The notes: generated from the letters alone by a model not told the origin. Counted from the stretch's first letter, positions 37,985-54,509 are shown. The stretch: DNA of 64,000 nt from Variovorax sp. PBL-H6 (GCF_901827155.1 NZ_LR594659.1:992001-1056000), one strand, 5' to 3'. Made by a program: numbers and translations.

Positions 37985-40900
37985 TCAACTCTTGCGTCCC
38001 CAGCCCAGCACCCGCCCGAGCAGCCCGCCGCGCTTCTCGCCACTGTCGGCGGGCTTTTCGGGGGGCGTCTCGATCGCGGTTCCGGCGGCGGCGGAGGCCA
38101 GCTGTCCCAGGCTCTCGAACACGTAGCGGCGCGGCTCCACGCGGAAGCCCATCACCTGTTCGGCCTGCTGCACCACGCGCATGGCCAGCAAGGAGTCGCC
38201 GCCCAGATCGAAGAAGTTGTCGTTGACGCGGATGTCGTTGACGTCGATGGTGAGCGCGCTGGCCCAGATCTGTGCCAGCTTGGCCTGCTCGGGCAGCAGA
38301 AGCACCGGCTGCACCTGTGCCGGACGCGCGGCCACGGTCTCGGCCGTGCTGGGCGCGGGTGCCGAGTCGGCGGCCAGGCGTTCCAGGTAGACGGCACTTG
38401 CCGAACCCTCGGGCGCCGAGAGCGCCGAGAGCGTCGCGTCCGGAAGCTGGGCCACCCGGCGCAGCAGCTCCATGTAGCGCTCCTTGAAGGCCTCGCCGGT
38501 CTCGCGCCGGTAGATATCGGCGTTGTAGACCACGGCGCCCTCGAGGCCCTGCGGCTTGTCCATCAGCCAGATGCCGAGGTCGTCCGTCGCGCCGCGCTGC
38601 GGCAGGTGCATCTGCCGATGCGCGAGGCCACCGATGTCGCGCGGGCGCTCGCGTGCGTCCTGGAAAGAGAACAGGGCCTGGTACAGCCCCGCGCCCTGCG
38701 CCCGCTCCACGAACTCGGGCTCGCTCACCAGGCGCTCGAAGGGGATCTGCTGGTGGCTCATCACCGCGATCAGCTCTTGCCTGACATAGCGCATGAATTC
38801 GCCGAAGCGCAGGGAGGGATCGACCTGGAAGGACAGCGGCAGCACGTTGTTGAAGAAGCCCATCACCGGCTCGAGCTCGGGCGCCTCCCGGCCGCGCACC
38901 GGCGTCGCGATGACGACGGTGCGGGTGTCGATGATGCTGCTCATCATGAGGATGTACACGCCCAGCGTCAGCATGTTGAGCGTGACGTCGTTGCGCTGGC
39001 CGATCTCGCGCAGGCGCTCGGCGAGTGCCTTCTCGACGGTAATCCAGTGGGCGCCGCCCTCGCCGCTCATGCCCGCCTTGCGCGGCATGTCGGTGCGCGG
39101 CGCCTTGGGCGCGGGCGAGTTGGCGAAACGGTCCTTCCAGTAGCGCAGCTGCGGCTCGAACTCGGGCCCGGTCAGCCAGTTCGCATACCAGTCGGCGTAG
39201 TCGCCGTGGGTCACGGCCAGTTCGGGCAGGCCATGCGGCTCGCCTCGCACCAGCGCGCCGTAGATGGTCGAGAGCTCGCTCTGCAGCACGTCGAAGGACC
39301 AGCCGTCCCAGATCAGGTGGTGCGGCACGAACACGAAGGCGTGGTCGTCATCCGCGATGCGGAACAGCGCCGCGTGGAACATCGGGGCCCGGTGGATGTC
39401 GATCGGCCGCTCGGCCATGGCATGCATGCGCTCGACCAGCTCGGCCTCGCGCTGGTCTGCCGGCAGCGTGCCGAGGTCGACGACGGGCAGCTCGTAGGAC
39501 AGCTCCCTCGCGATCAGCGCGGCGGGCACGCCGGTGGCCGGATCGGGGCCGATTGCAGTGCGCAGGGAGGGCTGGCGCTCGATGATCATGGCGAGCGCCG
39601 CCTTGAACTTCTCGACGTCCAGCGGTCCGCCGAGGCGGTGCGCGGAGGGCGCGTTGTAGGTCGGCCGACCCGGGTGCAGCTCCTCGACGAAACGGATGCG
39701 CTCCTGCATCGGCGTGAGTGGCGCGCTGCGGCGATCGGCCACGTGCGCAATCGGCGCGCTGCGCGGCGCGTTGCTGCCGCTCAGCCCATCGATCGCCGCG
39801 GCCAGCCGCTCGGCGGTCGGTGCCTCGAAGAGCATGCGCAGCGGTACCGTGAGCTCGAACTCGCGGCTCAGCAGCGTGGTCAGCCGCGCCGCCAGCAGCG
39901 AATGGCCGCCGAGCGAAAAGAAGTCGTCGCGAATGCCCAGGCCCGGCAGATTGAGTACGCGCTCCATCGTCTGCAGCACGACGCGCTCGCGCTCGTTGCG
40001 CGGCGCCAGGCGCTCGCTGTCGTCCTTGTGCGTGGCGCTGGGCTGGGGCAGGGCCTTGCGGTCCACCTTGCCGTTGGGCAGCAGCGGAATGGCGTCGAGC
40101 ACCACCACATGCTGCGGCACCATGTACTGCGGCAGGCAGGCGCGCAGGTGGCGGTCGAGCACGTCCAGGTCTACCGCGGCGCCGGGCGATGGCGCGAGAT
40201 AGGCCGCCAGGCGCACATCGCCGGGCTGGTCCTCGCGGGTGATCACCACGCTGCGCGCCACCCCGTCGATCTCGTTGCAGCGCGCCTCGATCTCGCCGAG
40301 CTCGACGCGGTAGCCGCGCACCTTCACCTGGAAGTCGAAGCGGCCCATGTGTTCCAGCAAGCCGTCGTTGCGCCAGCGGCCGCGGTCTCCGGTGCGGTAG
40401 ACGAGCGTCTGCGTGTCGTCGATCGCGGTGGTGACGAAACGGTCGGCCGTGAGCTCCGGGCGCTCCAGGTAGCCCAGGGTCACACCCAGGCCGCTGATGC
40501 AGATCTCGCCCGGCACGCCGATCGGACAACGCTGCAGATTGCCATCGAGAATCCAGACGCCGGTGTTGGCGATCGGCTTGCCGATCGAGACGCCGCGCGC
40601 CGCCACGATCGGCCGCTCCATGCGCCAGGTGGTGGACCACACGGTGGTTTCGGTCGGGCCATAGACGTTCCAGGCTTCGCTGGTGCGGTCCATCAGCGCG
40701 AAGGCGAGGTCCGCCGGCACCGGCTCTCCGCCGACCCAGGCACGGAAGCCGCGCGGCCCCGACCACTGCGCGTCCAGCAGGATGCGCCACATCCCGGGCG
40801 TGGCCTGCAGGATGGTGACCGCTTCGGACTCGAGCAGCGCGCGCAGGCGGTTCCCGTCCATCGCATCCTCGCGCTGAACGATCACGACCTCCGCGCCCGT

Positions 40901-42991
40901 GGCCAGTGGCAGGGCGATCTCGGCCACCGCGATGTCGAAGGACAGCGTGGTCACGGCCGCGAGGCGGTCGTCCGGGCCGATGCCCGGTTCGCGCTGCATG
41001 CTCTCGATCAGGTTGGCAACCGCACGGTGCGGCACGCACACGCCCTTGGGCTTCCCGGTAGAACCCGAGGTGTAGATCACGTAGGCGGCGTCCTCGGCCT
41101 GCGCGTCCTGCGGGCTCGGCGGAAGGGCGGTGCCCGGCTGTTCGAGCCACGCCTTGTCGCGGTCCAGCAGCAGCACGCGCTGGGCAGCGTCTTCACGCCA
41201 GGCCATCGGGGCGGCGGCGATGGTGCTCGATGTCAGCAGCAGGCCGAGCTTCGCGTCTTCCGCGTAATAGTCCAGCCGTGCCTGCGGGAAGGCCGGGTCC
41301 AGCGGCACATAGGCGGCGCCGCTCTTGAGGACTGCGAGGAGGGCGACGACCATGTCGAAGCCCCGGTCCAGGCAGATGCCGACGCGCTCGCCACGGCCCA
41401 TGCCGCGTGCGCGCAGCGCATGGGCCAGCCGGTTGGAGCGCTCGTCGAGTTCGCCGTAGCGCATCCGCTGGCTGCCGTCGCGCAGCGCCGGGCGATCCGG
41501 CTGCGACCCGGCGCGGGCCACGAAGCCCGCATGCATCAGCGGCGCGCCCGTCAGCGGCGTCAGCGGCGGCTGCAGCGCTGCAAGCGCGCGGCCTTCCTCG
41601 GGCGACAGGAGGCCAAGCCGGCCGACGGCCTGCGAGGGCTCGCGTGCCACGGAGCGCAGCAACTGCTCGTAGATCGCGAGCCAGCGGCGCACGGTCTCCT
41701 CGTCGTAGAGGTCGGCGTTGTACTGCGCCTCCATCTGCATGCCGCCTGCAACGGGCGTCACGTTCAGGAAGAGTTCGAAGTTCTCGTAGCGGCGTCCGAT
41801 GGTGCTCTGCTCGACCTTGATATCCGGGAAGTTGCCGTCGCCGGGCGCCCCGTCGCGGTCCACGTTGAACAGCACGTTCACCAGCGGCAGGCGGCTGGGA
41901 TCGCGCGGCACCGGCAGCTTCCTGAGCAGCGCGCCGTAGGTCAGCGTCTGGTGCTCGAAGGCGTCGAGCAGCGCGCTGCCGCAGGCGCCTGCCAGTTTGT
42001 CGAAGGGCACTTGCGCGTCGACCGCGACCCGGATGGGCAGCAGGTTGACGCAGTGGCCCACCAGCGAGGGCATGTCGCTCGGCATCTGGCCGGCAGCGGC
42101 GATGCCGATCACCAGGTCGTCCTGCGCCGTGAGTCGGTGCAGCATGGCCGCGAAGGCGCTGAACATCGTGGCGAACAGGCTGGTGCCGGCGCGGGCGCCG
42201 GACTTGCGCAGGCCATCGATGAGGGGCTGCTCCAGCAGATGTTCGATGCGGTAGGCGTTGAAGGTGCGCACCGGCGGACGCGGGCGGTCCAGCGGCAGCT
42301 CCAGCACCGGCAGGCTGCCGCCGGCGAAGCGGGAGAGCCAGTAGCCGATGTGGGCGTTCATCTCCGGACTGTTCGCCTCCTGGGCTTCCCATGCGGCGTA
42401 GTCGGAGTACTGGGCGGCCGGCTCCAGCGCCGGACCGGCGCCGATCTGCTCGGCGTACAGCGCCCCCAGGTCCTCGCTGATCACGCCCCAGGACCAGCCG
42501 TCGCAGATGGCGTGGTGCGCGCTCAGCACCAGCACATGGTCGACGGACGAGAGCCGGTAGAGCGCAGCGCGGAACAGCGGGCCCTGCTCCAGGTTGAATC
42601 GCTCGAGCACCACGGCCAGGCCTTCGTCCTCCAGCCGGCGCTCCTGCGCCGCCGCATCGAGCGTGCTCAGGTCATGCTCGGCCAGGACGATCGGGGCCGG
42701 CTCGCCGATCAGCAGTTGCGTGCCGTCCGGGGAAATGGTGGCACGCAGCGACTCGTGGCGTCCCACCAGGCGGTCCAGCGCCAGTGCGAGCGCGGCCGTG
42801 TCCAGGGAGCCCTTCAGGCGCAGGCACATCGATTCGTTGTAGGCCAGCGAGGCTTCCGGGCTCAGGCGATCGCCGAGCCAGACCTCGCGCTGAGCCTCCG
42901 TGGTGGGAACGATGCGCTCGATCAGCCCCGAGGCGAACGGGTCGAAATCTTCGGCGGTGTCGTCGGGAGCGAGAGTGGCGACTGCGCTCAT
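37985..42991 (-). CDS. non-ribosomal peptide synthetase, C-A-T-C-T
   Basis: A 1668-residue NRPS. Condensation domain 1 (residues about 25-455) has HHAICDGWS near 160; the adenylation domain (about 490-1000) has YTSGSTGKPKG near 643, YGPTETT and GEIEARC; carrier 1 has LGGHSLLAARL near 1028; condensation domain 2 (about 1095-1530) has HHLIWDGWS near 1225; carrier 2 has LGGDSLLAM near 1598. There is no thioesterase, reductase or second A domain, so carrier 2 must be loaded in trans or used unusually. By eye the A-domain pocket reads roughly D-I-A-Q-W-G-V-V-W, nearest to glycine-type codes; this is weak. AGAGGTG precedes ATG 42991, inside the upstream mini-ORF. It should accept the chain from the hybrid synthase. 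Confidence 0.93.
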   Translation of the reverse strand: MSAVATLAPDDTAEDFDPFASGLIERIVPTTEAQREVWLGDRLSPEASLAYNESMCLRLKGSLDTAALALALDRLVGRHESLRATISPDGTQLLIGEPAPIVLAEHDLSTLDAAAQERRLEDEGLAVVLERFNLEQGPLFRAALYRLSSVDHVLVLSAHHAICDGWSWGVISEDLGALYAEQIGAGPALEPAAQYSDYAAWEAQEANSPEMNAHIGYWLSRFAGGSLPVLELPLDRPRPPVRTFNAYRIEHLLEQPLIDGLRKSGARAGTSLFATMFSAFAAMLHRLTAQDDLVIGIAAAGQMPSDMPSLVGHCVNLLPIRVAVDAQVPFDKLAGACGSALLDAFEHQTLTYGALLRKLPVPRDPSRLPLVNVLFNVDRDGAPGDGNFPDIKVEQSTIGRRYENFELFLNVTPVAGGMQMEAQYNADLYDEETVRRWLAIYEQLLRSVAREPSQAVGRLGLLSPEEGRALAALQPPLTPLTGAPLMHAGFVARAGSQPDRPALRDGSQRMRYGELDERSNRLAHALRARGMGRGERVGICLDRGFDMVVALLAVLKSGAAYVPLDPAFPQARLDYYAEDAKLGLLLTSSTIAAAPMAWREDAAQRVLLLDRDKAWLEQPGTALPPSPQDAQAEDAAYVIYTSGSTGKPKGVCVPHRAVANLIESMQREPGIGPDDRLAAVTTLSFDIAVAEIALPLATGAEVVIVQREDAMDGNRLRALLESEAVTILQATPGMWRILLDAQWSGPRGFRAWVGGEPVPADLAFALMDRTSEAWNVYGPTETTVWSTTWRMERPIVAARGVSIGKPIANTGVWILDGNLQRCPIGVPGEICISGLGVTLGYLERPELTADRFVTTAIDDTQTLVYRTGDRGRWRNDGLLEHMGRFDFQVKVRGYRVELGEIEARCNEIDGVARSVVITREDQPGDVRLAAYLAPSPGAAVDLDVLDRHLRACLPQYMVPQHVVVLDAIPLLPNGKVDRKALPQPSATHKDDSERLAPRNERERVVLQTMERVLNLPGLGIRDDFFSLGGHSLLAARLTTLLSREFELTVPLRMLFEAPTAERLAAAIDGLSGSNAPRSAPIAHVADRRSAPLTPMQERIRFVEELHPGRPTYNAPSAHRLGGPLDVEKFKAALAMIIERQPSLRTAIGPDPATGVPAALIARELSYELPVVDLGTLPADQREAELVERMHAMAERPIDIHRAPMFHAALFRIADDDHAFVFVPHHLIWDGWSFDVLQSELSTIYGALVRGEPHGLPELAVTHGDYADWYANWLTGPEFEPQLRYWKDRFANSPAPKAPRTDMPRKAGMSGEGGAHWITVEKALAERLREIGQRNDVTLNMLTLGVYILMMSSIIDTRTVVIATPVRGREAPELEPVMGFFNNVLPLSFQVDPSLRFGEFMRYVRQELIAVMSHQQIPFERLVSEPEFVERAQGAGLYQALFSFQDARERPRDIGGLAHRQMHLPQRGATDDLGIWLMDKPQGLEGAVVYNADIYRRETGEAFKERYMELLRRVAQLPDATLSALSAPEGSASAVYLERLAADSAPAPSTAETVAARPAQVQPVLLLPEQAKLAQIWASALTIDVNDIRVNDNFFDLGGDSLLAMRVVQQAEQVMGFRVEPRRYVFESLGQLASAAAGTAIETPPEKPADSGEKRGGLLGRVLGWGRKS

Positions 42992-43052
42992 CGAATCACC
43001 TCTGCCCTGCGGGCTGCGGTGCGGTGAGCGTTGTTCGAAACGGCGGGGCGGC

Positions 43053-43056
<4 letters not shown>
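42988..43056 (-). CDS. MSR-type coupling mini-ORF, copy 3 (between the megasynthases)
   Basis: A 22-codon ORF starting MSRPAVSNN and ending RRAEVIR. Its ATG overlaps the TGA of the hybrid synthase gene (ATGA), its TGA overlaps the ATG of the NRPS (ATGA), and AGAGGTG in its last codons is the apparent NRPS ribosome-binding site. It corresponds to one repeat unit of the 40-codon copies at 19988-20110 and 53579-53701. By bridging the 61-base gap it would let ribosomes move from one megasynthase gene to the next by termination-reinitiation. Confidence 0.6.
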
Positions 43057-50414
<7,358 letters not shown>

Positions 50415-50778
50415 TGAACAGGCCCCTTGCTCTTCGTAACCCAGTGTGTGTCGATCTCGCCACGTCGGTTCTGCAACACATGCATCCGCTTCTGCGGTGG
50501 TAATTACAAAGCATTCAAACCGCTGCCGGCCGATATTGCTCCGGGAGCGCGCAATGCGCCACTCTTACGAAAGCCATGCCGGTCGCCTATGCCGTTTGGA
50601 TGCCTTGCAACACTTGACGCATTCGCTTGCGTTCGGCGTGTCAGCCAAAACCTCGGACGGACACGATTCTGCCCGCGTTTTTACAAATTGAATACAAACA
50701 GGCTACGATCATGGCCTCGAAATAGGAAAAAACTCATAGAAAAGTTCTATTTCGAGTGCGAAGCACCGCACAGGCGAA
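50415..50778. other. 364-base gap upstream of the NRPS/PKS operon
   Basis: This gap between the histidine-phosphatase stop and the hybrid synthase start is locally A/T-rich (about 50680-50755) and must contain the operon promoter. No strong -35/-10 pair is evident; TTTGTAAT on the minus strand near 50505 is a weak -10 candidate. The strongest signal is the inverted repeat at 50716-50756. No gene is supported. Confidence 0.5.
50716..50756. promoter_or_regulatory. nested A/T-rich inverted repeat upstream of the operon
   Basis: CTCGAAATAG (50716-50725) and CTATTTCGAG (50747-50756) are perfect inverted copies separated by 21 bases. Inside, ATAGAA (50736-50741) and TTCTAT (50745-50750) form a second palindrome. 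It lies about 300 bases upstream of the hybrid synthase ATG and just after the upstream gene. It could be an operator, or a terminator or attenuator on the minus strand, where TTTTTT falls in the loop. Confidence 0.5.
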
Positions 50779-51420
50779 TCAGACCGTTGCTTCGTCCAGC
50801 GTGCCTTGGTCGAGGTGCCCGATATCGCCCCAGCCGACGAGCGCGAAGCCCTGTGGGGTCCAGAGGAGCCGGTTGATGGCGGCATTGCCCAGGTGCCAGG
50901 TACGCGGTGCCTGAAGTTCCTGGCGGGTGGCGGCGCGGTAAAGCACGTCCATCACGCCGCCATGCGCGACCAGCACCACCAGCTCGCCCGGATGCCGCTG
51001 GGCGAGCTGCCCCGCGATGCCCGTCACCCGCTCCCTGAACGCCAGCAGCGATTCGCCACCGCCCTCGGGCGCGAATGCCGGGTCGCGGGTGCGCCAGAGG
51101 CGGGCCTGCTCGGGCAGCGAGGCGTCGATGTCGGCAAAGGTGCGGCCCTCGAAGTGGCCGAAGGCCCGCTCGCGCAGCCCCGGCTCGGGCTGCACCTCGA
51201 TGCCGCGCGGACGCGCGATCTCGAGGGCGGTCTCCCAGGCGCGCGCCAGGTCGCTGGCATAGATGGCGGCGATCGGCTCATCCACCAGCGCCTGTCCGAG
51301 ACGCCGGGCCTGCCACAGGCCGGTGTCGTTCAGGCCGATGTCGAGCTGGCCCTGGATGCGGGTGTCGACATTCCAGGCGGTTTCGCCGTGACGCACGGCG
51401 ATGAGTCGGGTGGCCTCCAT
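50779..51420 (-). CDS. histidine phosphatase family protein (GpmB-like)
   Basis: A 213-residue member of the phosphoglycerate-mutase/histidine-phosphatase superfamily. The catalytic motif LIAVRHGETAWN lies at the N-terminus, the second Arg in YASDLARAWETA, and the second His in LVVLVAHGGVMDVL. Relatives include GpmB, CobC (alpha-ribazole phosphatase) and acid phosphatases; the substrate cannot be fixed by eye. It is followed 364 bases later by the NRPS/PKS operon on the same strand and preceded by the DUF4136 lipoprotein after 31 bases. Confidence 0.88.
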   Translation of the reverse strand: MEATRLIAVRHGETAWNVDTRIQGQLDIGLNDTGLWQARRLGQALVDEPIAAIYASDLARAWETALEIARPRGIEVQPEPGLRERAFGHFEGRTFADIDASLPEQARLWRTRDPAFAPEGGGESLLAFRERVTGIAGQLAQRHPGELVVLVAHGGVMDVLYRAATRQELQAPRTWHLGNAAINRLLWTPQGFALVGWGDIGHLDQGTLDEATV

Positions 51421-51451
51421 TCGGAAGATTCTAGGAGGGGTGCACCGAAGA

Positions 51452-52093
51452 TCAGTTCCTGGTGGTGGGGATCTCGATGTTCACCCGCCGCTCGCCCACG
51501 GGCGGATTGGGGAATCCCTGCAGCGCGGCCTGGAACATGACAGGCAGCACCGCGCCGCTCGCGGTGTAGGGGCCGTCGTTGCGGGCGTGCGTTTCGTAGA
51601 CCACGCGGTGGGAGGGCAGCTCGCGCAGCACGATGCTGACCTCGCGCGCGTACCAGGGGTTGGCCGGCGGCGTGAAGGCTGGCCCGTACCAGCCGCTGCC
51701 ATACCAGCCGCTGCCATACCAGCCGCGCCCGTACCCGCTCGGGCCGTAGCCCCAGGGCCGGTAGCCTGGGCCCCAGGCGCCCTGGAAGTACCAGGGGTCG
51801 GCCCAGGGCGAGAGTTCGGCTGTGACGCGCGCGCCGATCTGCGCCGCGTATTGGGAGCTGGCATCGTCGCGGCGCAGGCCGACGCGCTCGAGCGCGGTGG
51901 CGGCCATCGCCTCCAGTTGCTGTTGTCGCGCCTCGCTGGCCTGCTGGGAGGGCAGGCGCTCGAAGCGGTAGGTGGCGCCAGCCGGCAGGGCGCCAAGGCT
52001 CGAGAAGCTGCGGACATCGCTGTCGACGACCCAACGGGTGGCGCAGCCCGCGAGGCCGGTGCAAAGCGAGAGGACTGCGAGTGTGTGTTTCAT
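51452..52093 (-). CDS. DUF4136 lipoprotein
   Basis: A 213-residue lipoprotein with signal and lipobox (LCTGLAGC, Cys at about residue 17). The DUF4136 body (WVVDSDVRSFSS, YRFERLPSQQ, LERVGLRRDDASSQYAAQIGARV) is interrupted by a Gly/Tyr/Trp-rich stretch with a GWYGS repeat encoded by a 15-base direct repeat (about 51690-51725). DUF4136 proteins are outer-membrane-associated and functionally uncharacterised. GAGGAG upstream of ATG 52093 supports the start. It follows ttcA on the same strand. Confidence 0.85.
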   Translation of the reverse strand: MKHTLAVLSLCTGLAGCATRWVVDSDVRSFSSLGALPAGATYRFERLPSQQASEARQQQLEAMAATALERVGLRRDDASSQYAAQIGARVTAELSPWADPWYFQGAWGPGYRPWGYGPSGYGRGWYGSGWYGSGWYGPAFTPPANPWYAREVSIVLRELPSHRVVYETHARNDGPYTASGAVLPVMFQAALQGFPNPPVGERRVNIEIPTTRN

Positions 52094-52137
52094 GCAAATC
52101 TCCTCGTCCGGCGGAGGCCCCGCGAGAGGCCCCGCCC

Positions 52138-53052
52138 TCAAAGCTGCACGACGCGCAGGGGCGAAGGCGACGGGAAATCCGGCGGATCGAAGGCCTTGTC
52201 GCCTCCTTCATCGGCTACGCCGGTGGTCCTCAGACCCTTGAAGTCGAAGGCCGTTCCGTCCAGCAGATGGGAGGGCACCACGTTCTGCAGCGCGTTGAAC
52301 ATGTTCTCGATGCGCCCAGGATGCTTGCGCTCCCATTCGCGCAGCATCTCGCCGACCTGCTTGCGCTGCAGGTTCTCCTGGCTGCCGCAGAGCGTGCACG
52401 GAATGATCGGGAAGGCGCGGTGCTGCGCCCAGCGCACGAGGTCCTTCTCTGCCACGTAGGCCAGCGGCCGGATCACGATGTGCCGGCCGTCGTCGCTCAC
52501 CAGCTTGGGCGGCATCGACTTGAGCTTGCCGGCGAAGAACATGTTGAGGAAGAAGGTCTGCAGCATGTCGTCGCGGTGATGCCCCAGCGCCACCTTGGTG
52601 GCACCCAGCTCGTCGGCCACGCGGTAGAGAATGCCGCGCCGCAGCCGGCTGCACAGGCCGCAGGTGGTCTTGCCCTCCGGAATGACGCGCTTGACGATCG
52701 AGTAGGTGTCCTGCTCCTCGATGTGGAAGGGCACGCCCAGCGCCTTCAGGTAGGTAGGCAGCACTTCCTCCGGAAAGCCGGGCTGCTTCTGGTCGAGGTT
52801 GACGGCGACGATGTCGAAGTGCACCGGGGCACGGGCGCGCAGCTTGAGCAGGATGTCCAGCAGCGCGTAGCTGTCCTTGCCGCCCGAGACACAGACCATG
52901 ACCTTGTCGCCCGCCTCGATCATGTTGTAGTCGAAGATGGCGCGGCCGACTTCGCGGCAAAGCCGCTTCTCGAGCTTGTGGGTCTCGCGCTCGATCCTGG
53001 GCAGTGTGGCGCGAGGCGGCCCGATTTCAACGTCAGTCCAAAGAGCGCTCAT
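52138..53052 (-). CDS. ttcA: tRNA 2-thiocytidine biosynthesis protein
   Basis: A 304-residue ATP-dependent tRNA thiolase that makes 2-thiocytidine at position 32. The PP-loop [14 protein letters not shown] (near residue 56) and two Cys pairs, [12 protein letters not shown] and [13 protein letters not shown], which hold the 4Fe-4S cluster, are present, along with [16 protein letters not shown]. The C-terminus is extended by about 20 residues relative to E. coli. The start is ATG 53052. Upstream lies a repeat-containing gap and then folB on the same strand. Confidence 0.95.
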   Translation of the reverse strand: MSALWTDVEIGPPRATLPRIERETHKLEKRLCREVGRAIFDYNMIEAGDKVMVCVSGGKDSYALLDILLKLRARAPVHFDIVAVNLDQKQPGFPEEVLPTYLKALGVPFHIEEQDTYSIVKRVIPEGKTTCGLCSRLRRGILYRVADELGATKVALGHHRDDMLQTFFLNMFFAGKLKSMPPKLVSDDGRHIVIRPLAYVAEKDLVRWAQHRAFPIIPCTLCGSQENLQRKQVGEMLREWERKHPGRIENMFNALQNVVPSHLLDGTAFDFKGLRTTGVADEGGDKAFDPPDFPSPSPLRVVQL

Positions 53053-53114
53053 GGTGCAACCCGCTTTCCGATACAGCTAACAAGAAACTGATTCCAGGAA
53101 CACCGCGGAACTGG

Positions 53115-53180
53115 CTTTGCCAGGCCGCTGGTGTTGCCCCCGGTGAGGGGGTGGGCGGCTACACGAAGTGAGCCAACCTG
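53115..53180. repeat. dispersed intergenic repeat, copy between folB and ttcA
   Basis: CCCCCGGTGAGGGGG forms a short hairpin, followed by a TGGGCGGCTACACGAAGTGAGCC segment ending in CTGGGGG. It shares its order and several exact words (ACACGAAGTG, CTGGGGG) with the element inside the RND gene at 33596-33690. It occupies the 140-base gap 53053-53192, which contains no gene. Confidence 0.7.
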
Positions 53181-53192
53181 GGGGAGAGCCAT

Positions 53193-53582
53193 TCATTTGC
53201 TCCTGAATACTTCGACGCCGACGGCGGCGCAGTCGGGATACACGTCGGGCTTGGCTGTGGACACCCGCGCTGCCTGCACCTTCGGATGCAAGAGCACCTG
53301 CGTGAGGATGTCGTCGCACAGCGTCTCCTGCAAGTGGATGTGCCCCTTCGACAGGCGAGTGGCGACCGTGCGGCGGATGAAGTCGTAGTCGACCACCTCG
53401 TCGAGCTCGTCGGCCTTCGGTGTCGAGACGTCCAGCGGCACGTAGAGATCGACGTTGATGATCACGCGCTGCTCGGCGCGCTTCTCGAACTCGTGCACGC
53501 CGATGTTGATCCAGACCTCGTAGTCGCGCAGGAAGAGACGCCGGCAGGTGCTCAGCAGCGGGTCGATGGAGTTTGAGCTCAT
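53193..53582 (-). CDS. folB: dihydroneopterin aldolase
   Basis: A 129-residue enzyme of folate synthesis converting dihydroneopterin to 6-hydroxymethyl-dihydropterin. FolB motifs are LFLRDYEVWINIGVHEFEKRAEQRVIINVDL, DELDEVVDYDFIRRTV and the C-terminal KPDVYPDCAAVGVEVFR; the catalytic Lys usual near the C-terminus lies in STAKPDV. Its start overlaps the stop of a mini-ORF (ATGA at 53579-53582), and the SDR gene upstream is probably also pterin-related. Confidence 0.92.
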   Translation of the reverse strand: MSSNSIDPLLSTCRRLFLRDYEVWINIGVHEFEKRAEQRVIINVDLYVPLDVSTPKADELDEVVDYDFIRRTVATRLSKGHIHLQETLCDDILTQVLLHPKVQAARVSTAKPDVYPDCAAVGVEVFRSK

Positions 53583-53701
53583 AAGGAAACCTCCGCGCTG
53601 CGCGCTACGGTATTCGACTTGGGAACGGCCCGGCGGCTCAGTGGAGTACCTTCGCCTCCGGCTACGGTGCTATTCGCCTTCGGAGCGGCCGTGCGGCTCA
53701 T
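53579..53701 (-). CDS. MSR-type coupling mini-ORF, copy 2 (between SDR and folB)
   Basis: A 40-codon ORF starting MSRTAAPKANST, with a second unit SRRAVPKSNTVAR and ending SAEVSL. Its ATG overlaps the SDR stop (ATGA) and its TGA overlaps the folB ATG (ATGA); GCGGAGG in its last codons gives folB a strong Shine-Dalgarno sequence. It is equal in length to copy 1 and contains two tandem units of about 57-60 bases. Coupling at both ends is seen directly; peptide production and purpose are unknown. Confidence 0.62.
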   Translation of the reverse strand: MSRTAAPKANSTVAGGEGTPLSRRAVPKSNTVARSAEVSL

Positions 53702-54489
53702 GGCTTGGGTCCTTTCAGCAGCTCGTCGACGACGAACATGATGTCGCGCGGCAGCGGCACCAGGTGCTGGCCGTTGTCCACGTTGAGGGTGCTGCCGGTC
53801 ACGCTGGGCGTGCCGGCCAGGAAGACGCAGGTGCGCGCGACATCGGCCGGATCGATGGGCCGGCGCAGCAGGTTGGCGCATGCTGCCTGCTGGAAGTTGT
53901 CCTCGTCCTGCGGGCCGCTGCGGTAGAGGATGCCCGGCGCCACGCCGCACACGCGCACCGCCGGCGCCAGTGATTGCGCCTGCAGCGCCACCGCGCGCTC
54001 CAGTGCGAGCTTGGACACGGTGTAGGAGAAATAGTCGGGGTTCAGGTTGTGGACCTTCTGGTCGAGGATGTGGATTGCGCAGCGGTCAATGCCGTCGCCT
54101 GCCGTGGCGCGCTGCGCCAACAGGCGCGCGAAGTCCAGCGGCGCGATCAGGTTGACGCCAATCTGGCGCAGGGCGGTTTCCTCGTCGAAGTCCATGCCAG
54201 TGTCGGGCTCGAAGGCCGAGGCGTTGTTGACGATGCACCCGAGAGGGCCCTCGATGCGATCGAGCAGGGCGCGCCGTCCCGCGGCGCTGCCGATGTCTGC
54301 CTCGACCGCGGTGGCCCGGTGCCCTTCGCCGCGCAGCCGTCTGCACAGCGCCTCGGCCTCTTCTTGCGAGGCGCGGTACTGGCACCACACCGGCCAGCCC
54401 GCGCGCGCAAAGGCTTCGCAGAGCGCGGCGCCGAGCCGTCGGCCGCCGCCGGTCACGAGCACGCCGGGGCTTGGGGTGGATTCGCGCAT
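53698..54489 (-). CDS. SDR-family reductase, possibly FolM-like
   Basis: A 263-residue short-chain dehydrogenase. The cofactor motif VLVTGGGRRLGAALCEAFA (TGxxxRLG with Arg, favouring NADPH), NNAS, and the YTVSK catalytic motif are visible. The GRRLG signature and the FolB neighbour suggest a pteridine or dihydromonapterin reductase (FolM/PTR1 type), which is inference. A mini-ORF couples it to folB. It diverges from midA across only 20 bases. Confidence 0.82.
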   Translation of the reverse strand: MRESTPSPGVLVTGGGRRLGAALCEAFARAGWPVWCQYRASQEEAEALCRRLRGEGHRATAVEADIGSAAGRRALLDRIEGPLGCIVNNASAFEPDTGMDFDEETALRQIGVNLIAPLDFARLLAQRATAGDGIDRCAIHILDQKVHNLNPDYFSYTVSKLALERAVALQAQSLAPAVRVCGVAPGILYRSGPQDEDNFQQAACANLLRRPIDPADVARTCVFLAGTPSVTGSTLNVDNGQHLVPLPRDIMFVVDELLKGPKP

Positions 54490-54509
54490 GCTGATAGATT
54501 TCCTGTCTT

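Noticed and set aside
38606..43027. Very long open frame on the plus strand opposite the NRPS gene, and similar ones opposite the hybrid synthase (46647-50417, 42900-46568)
   Set aside because: Translations are low-complexity His/Arg/Gly/Val-rich with no motifs; they arise from the GC-rich third positions of the real genes on the other strand.
52094..52137. GGGGCCTCTCGCGGGGCCTC hairpin-like sequence after ttcA
   Set aside because: It is partly a direct repeat, lacks a T-run and lies at the DUF4136 ribosome-binding site; not supportable as a terminator.
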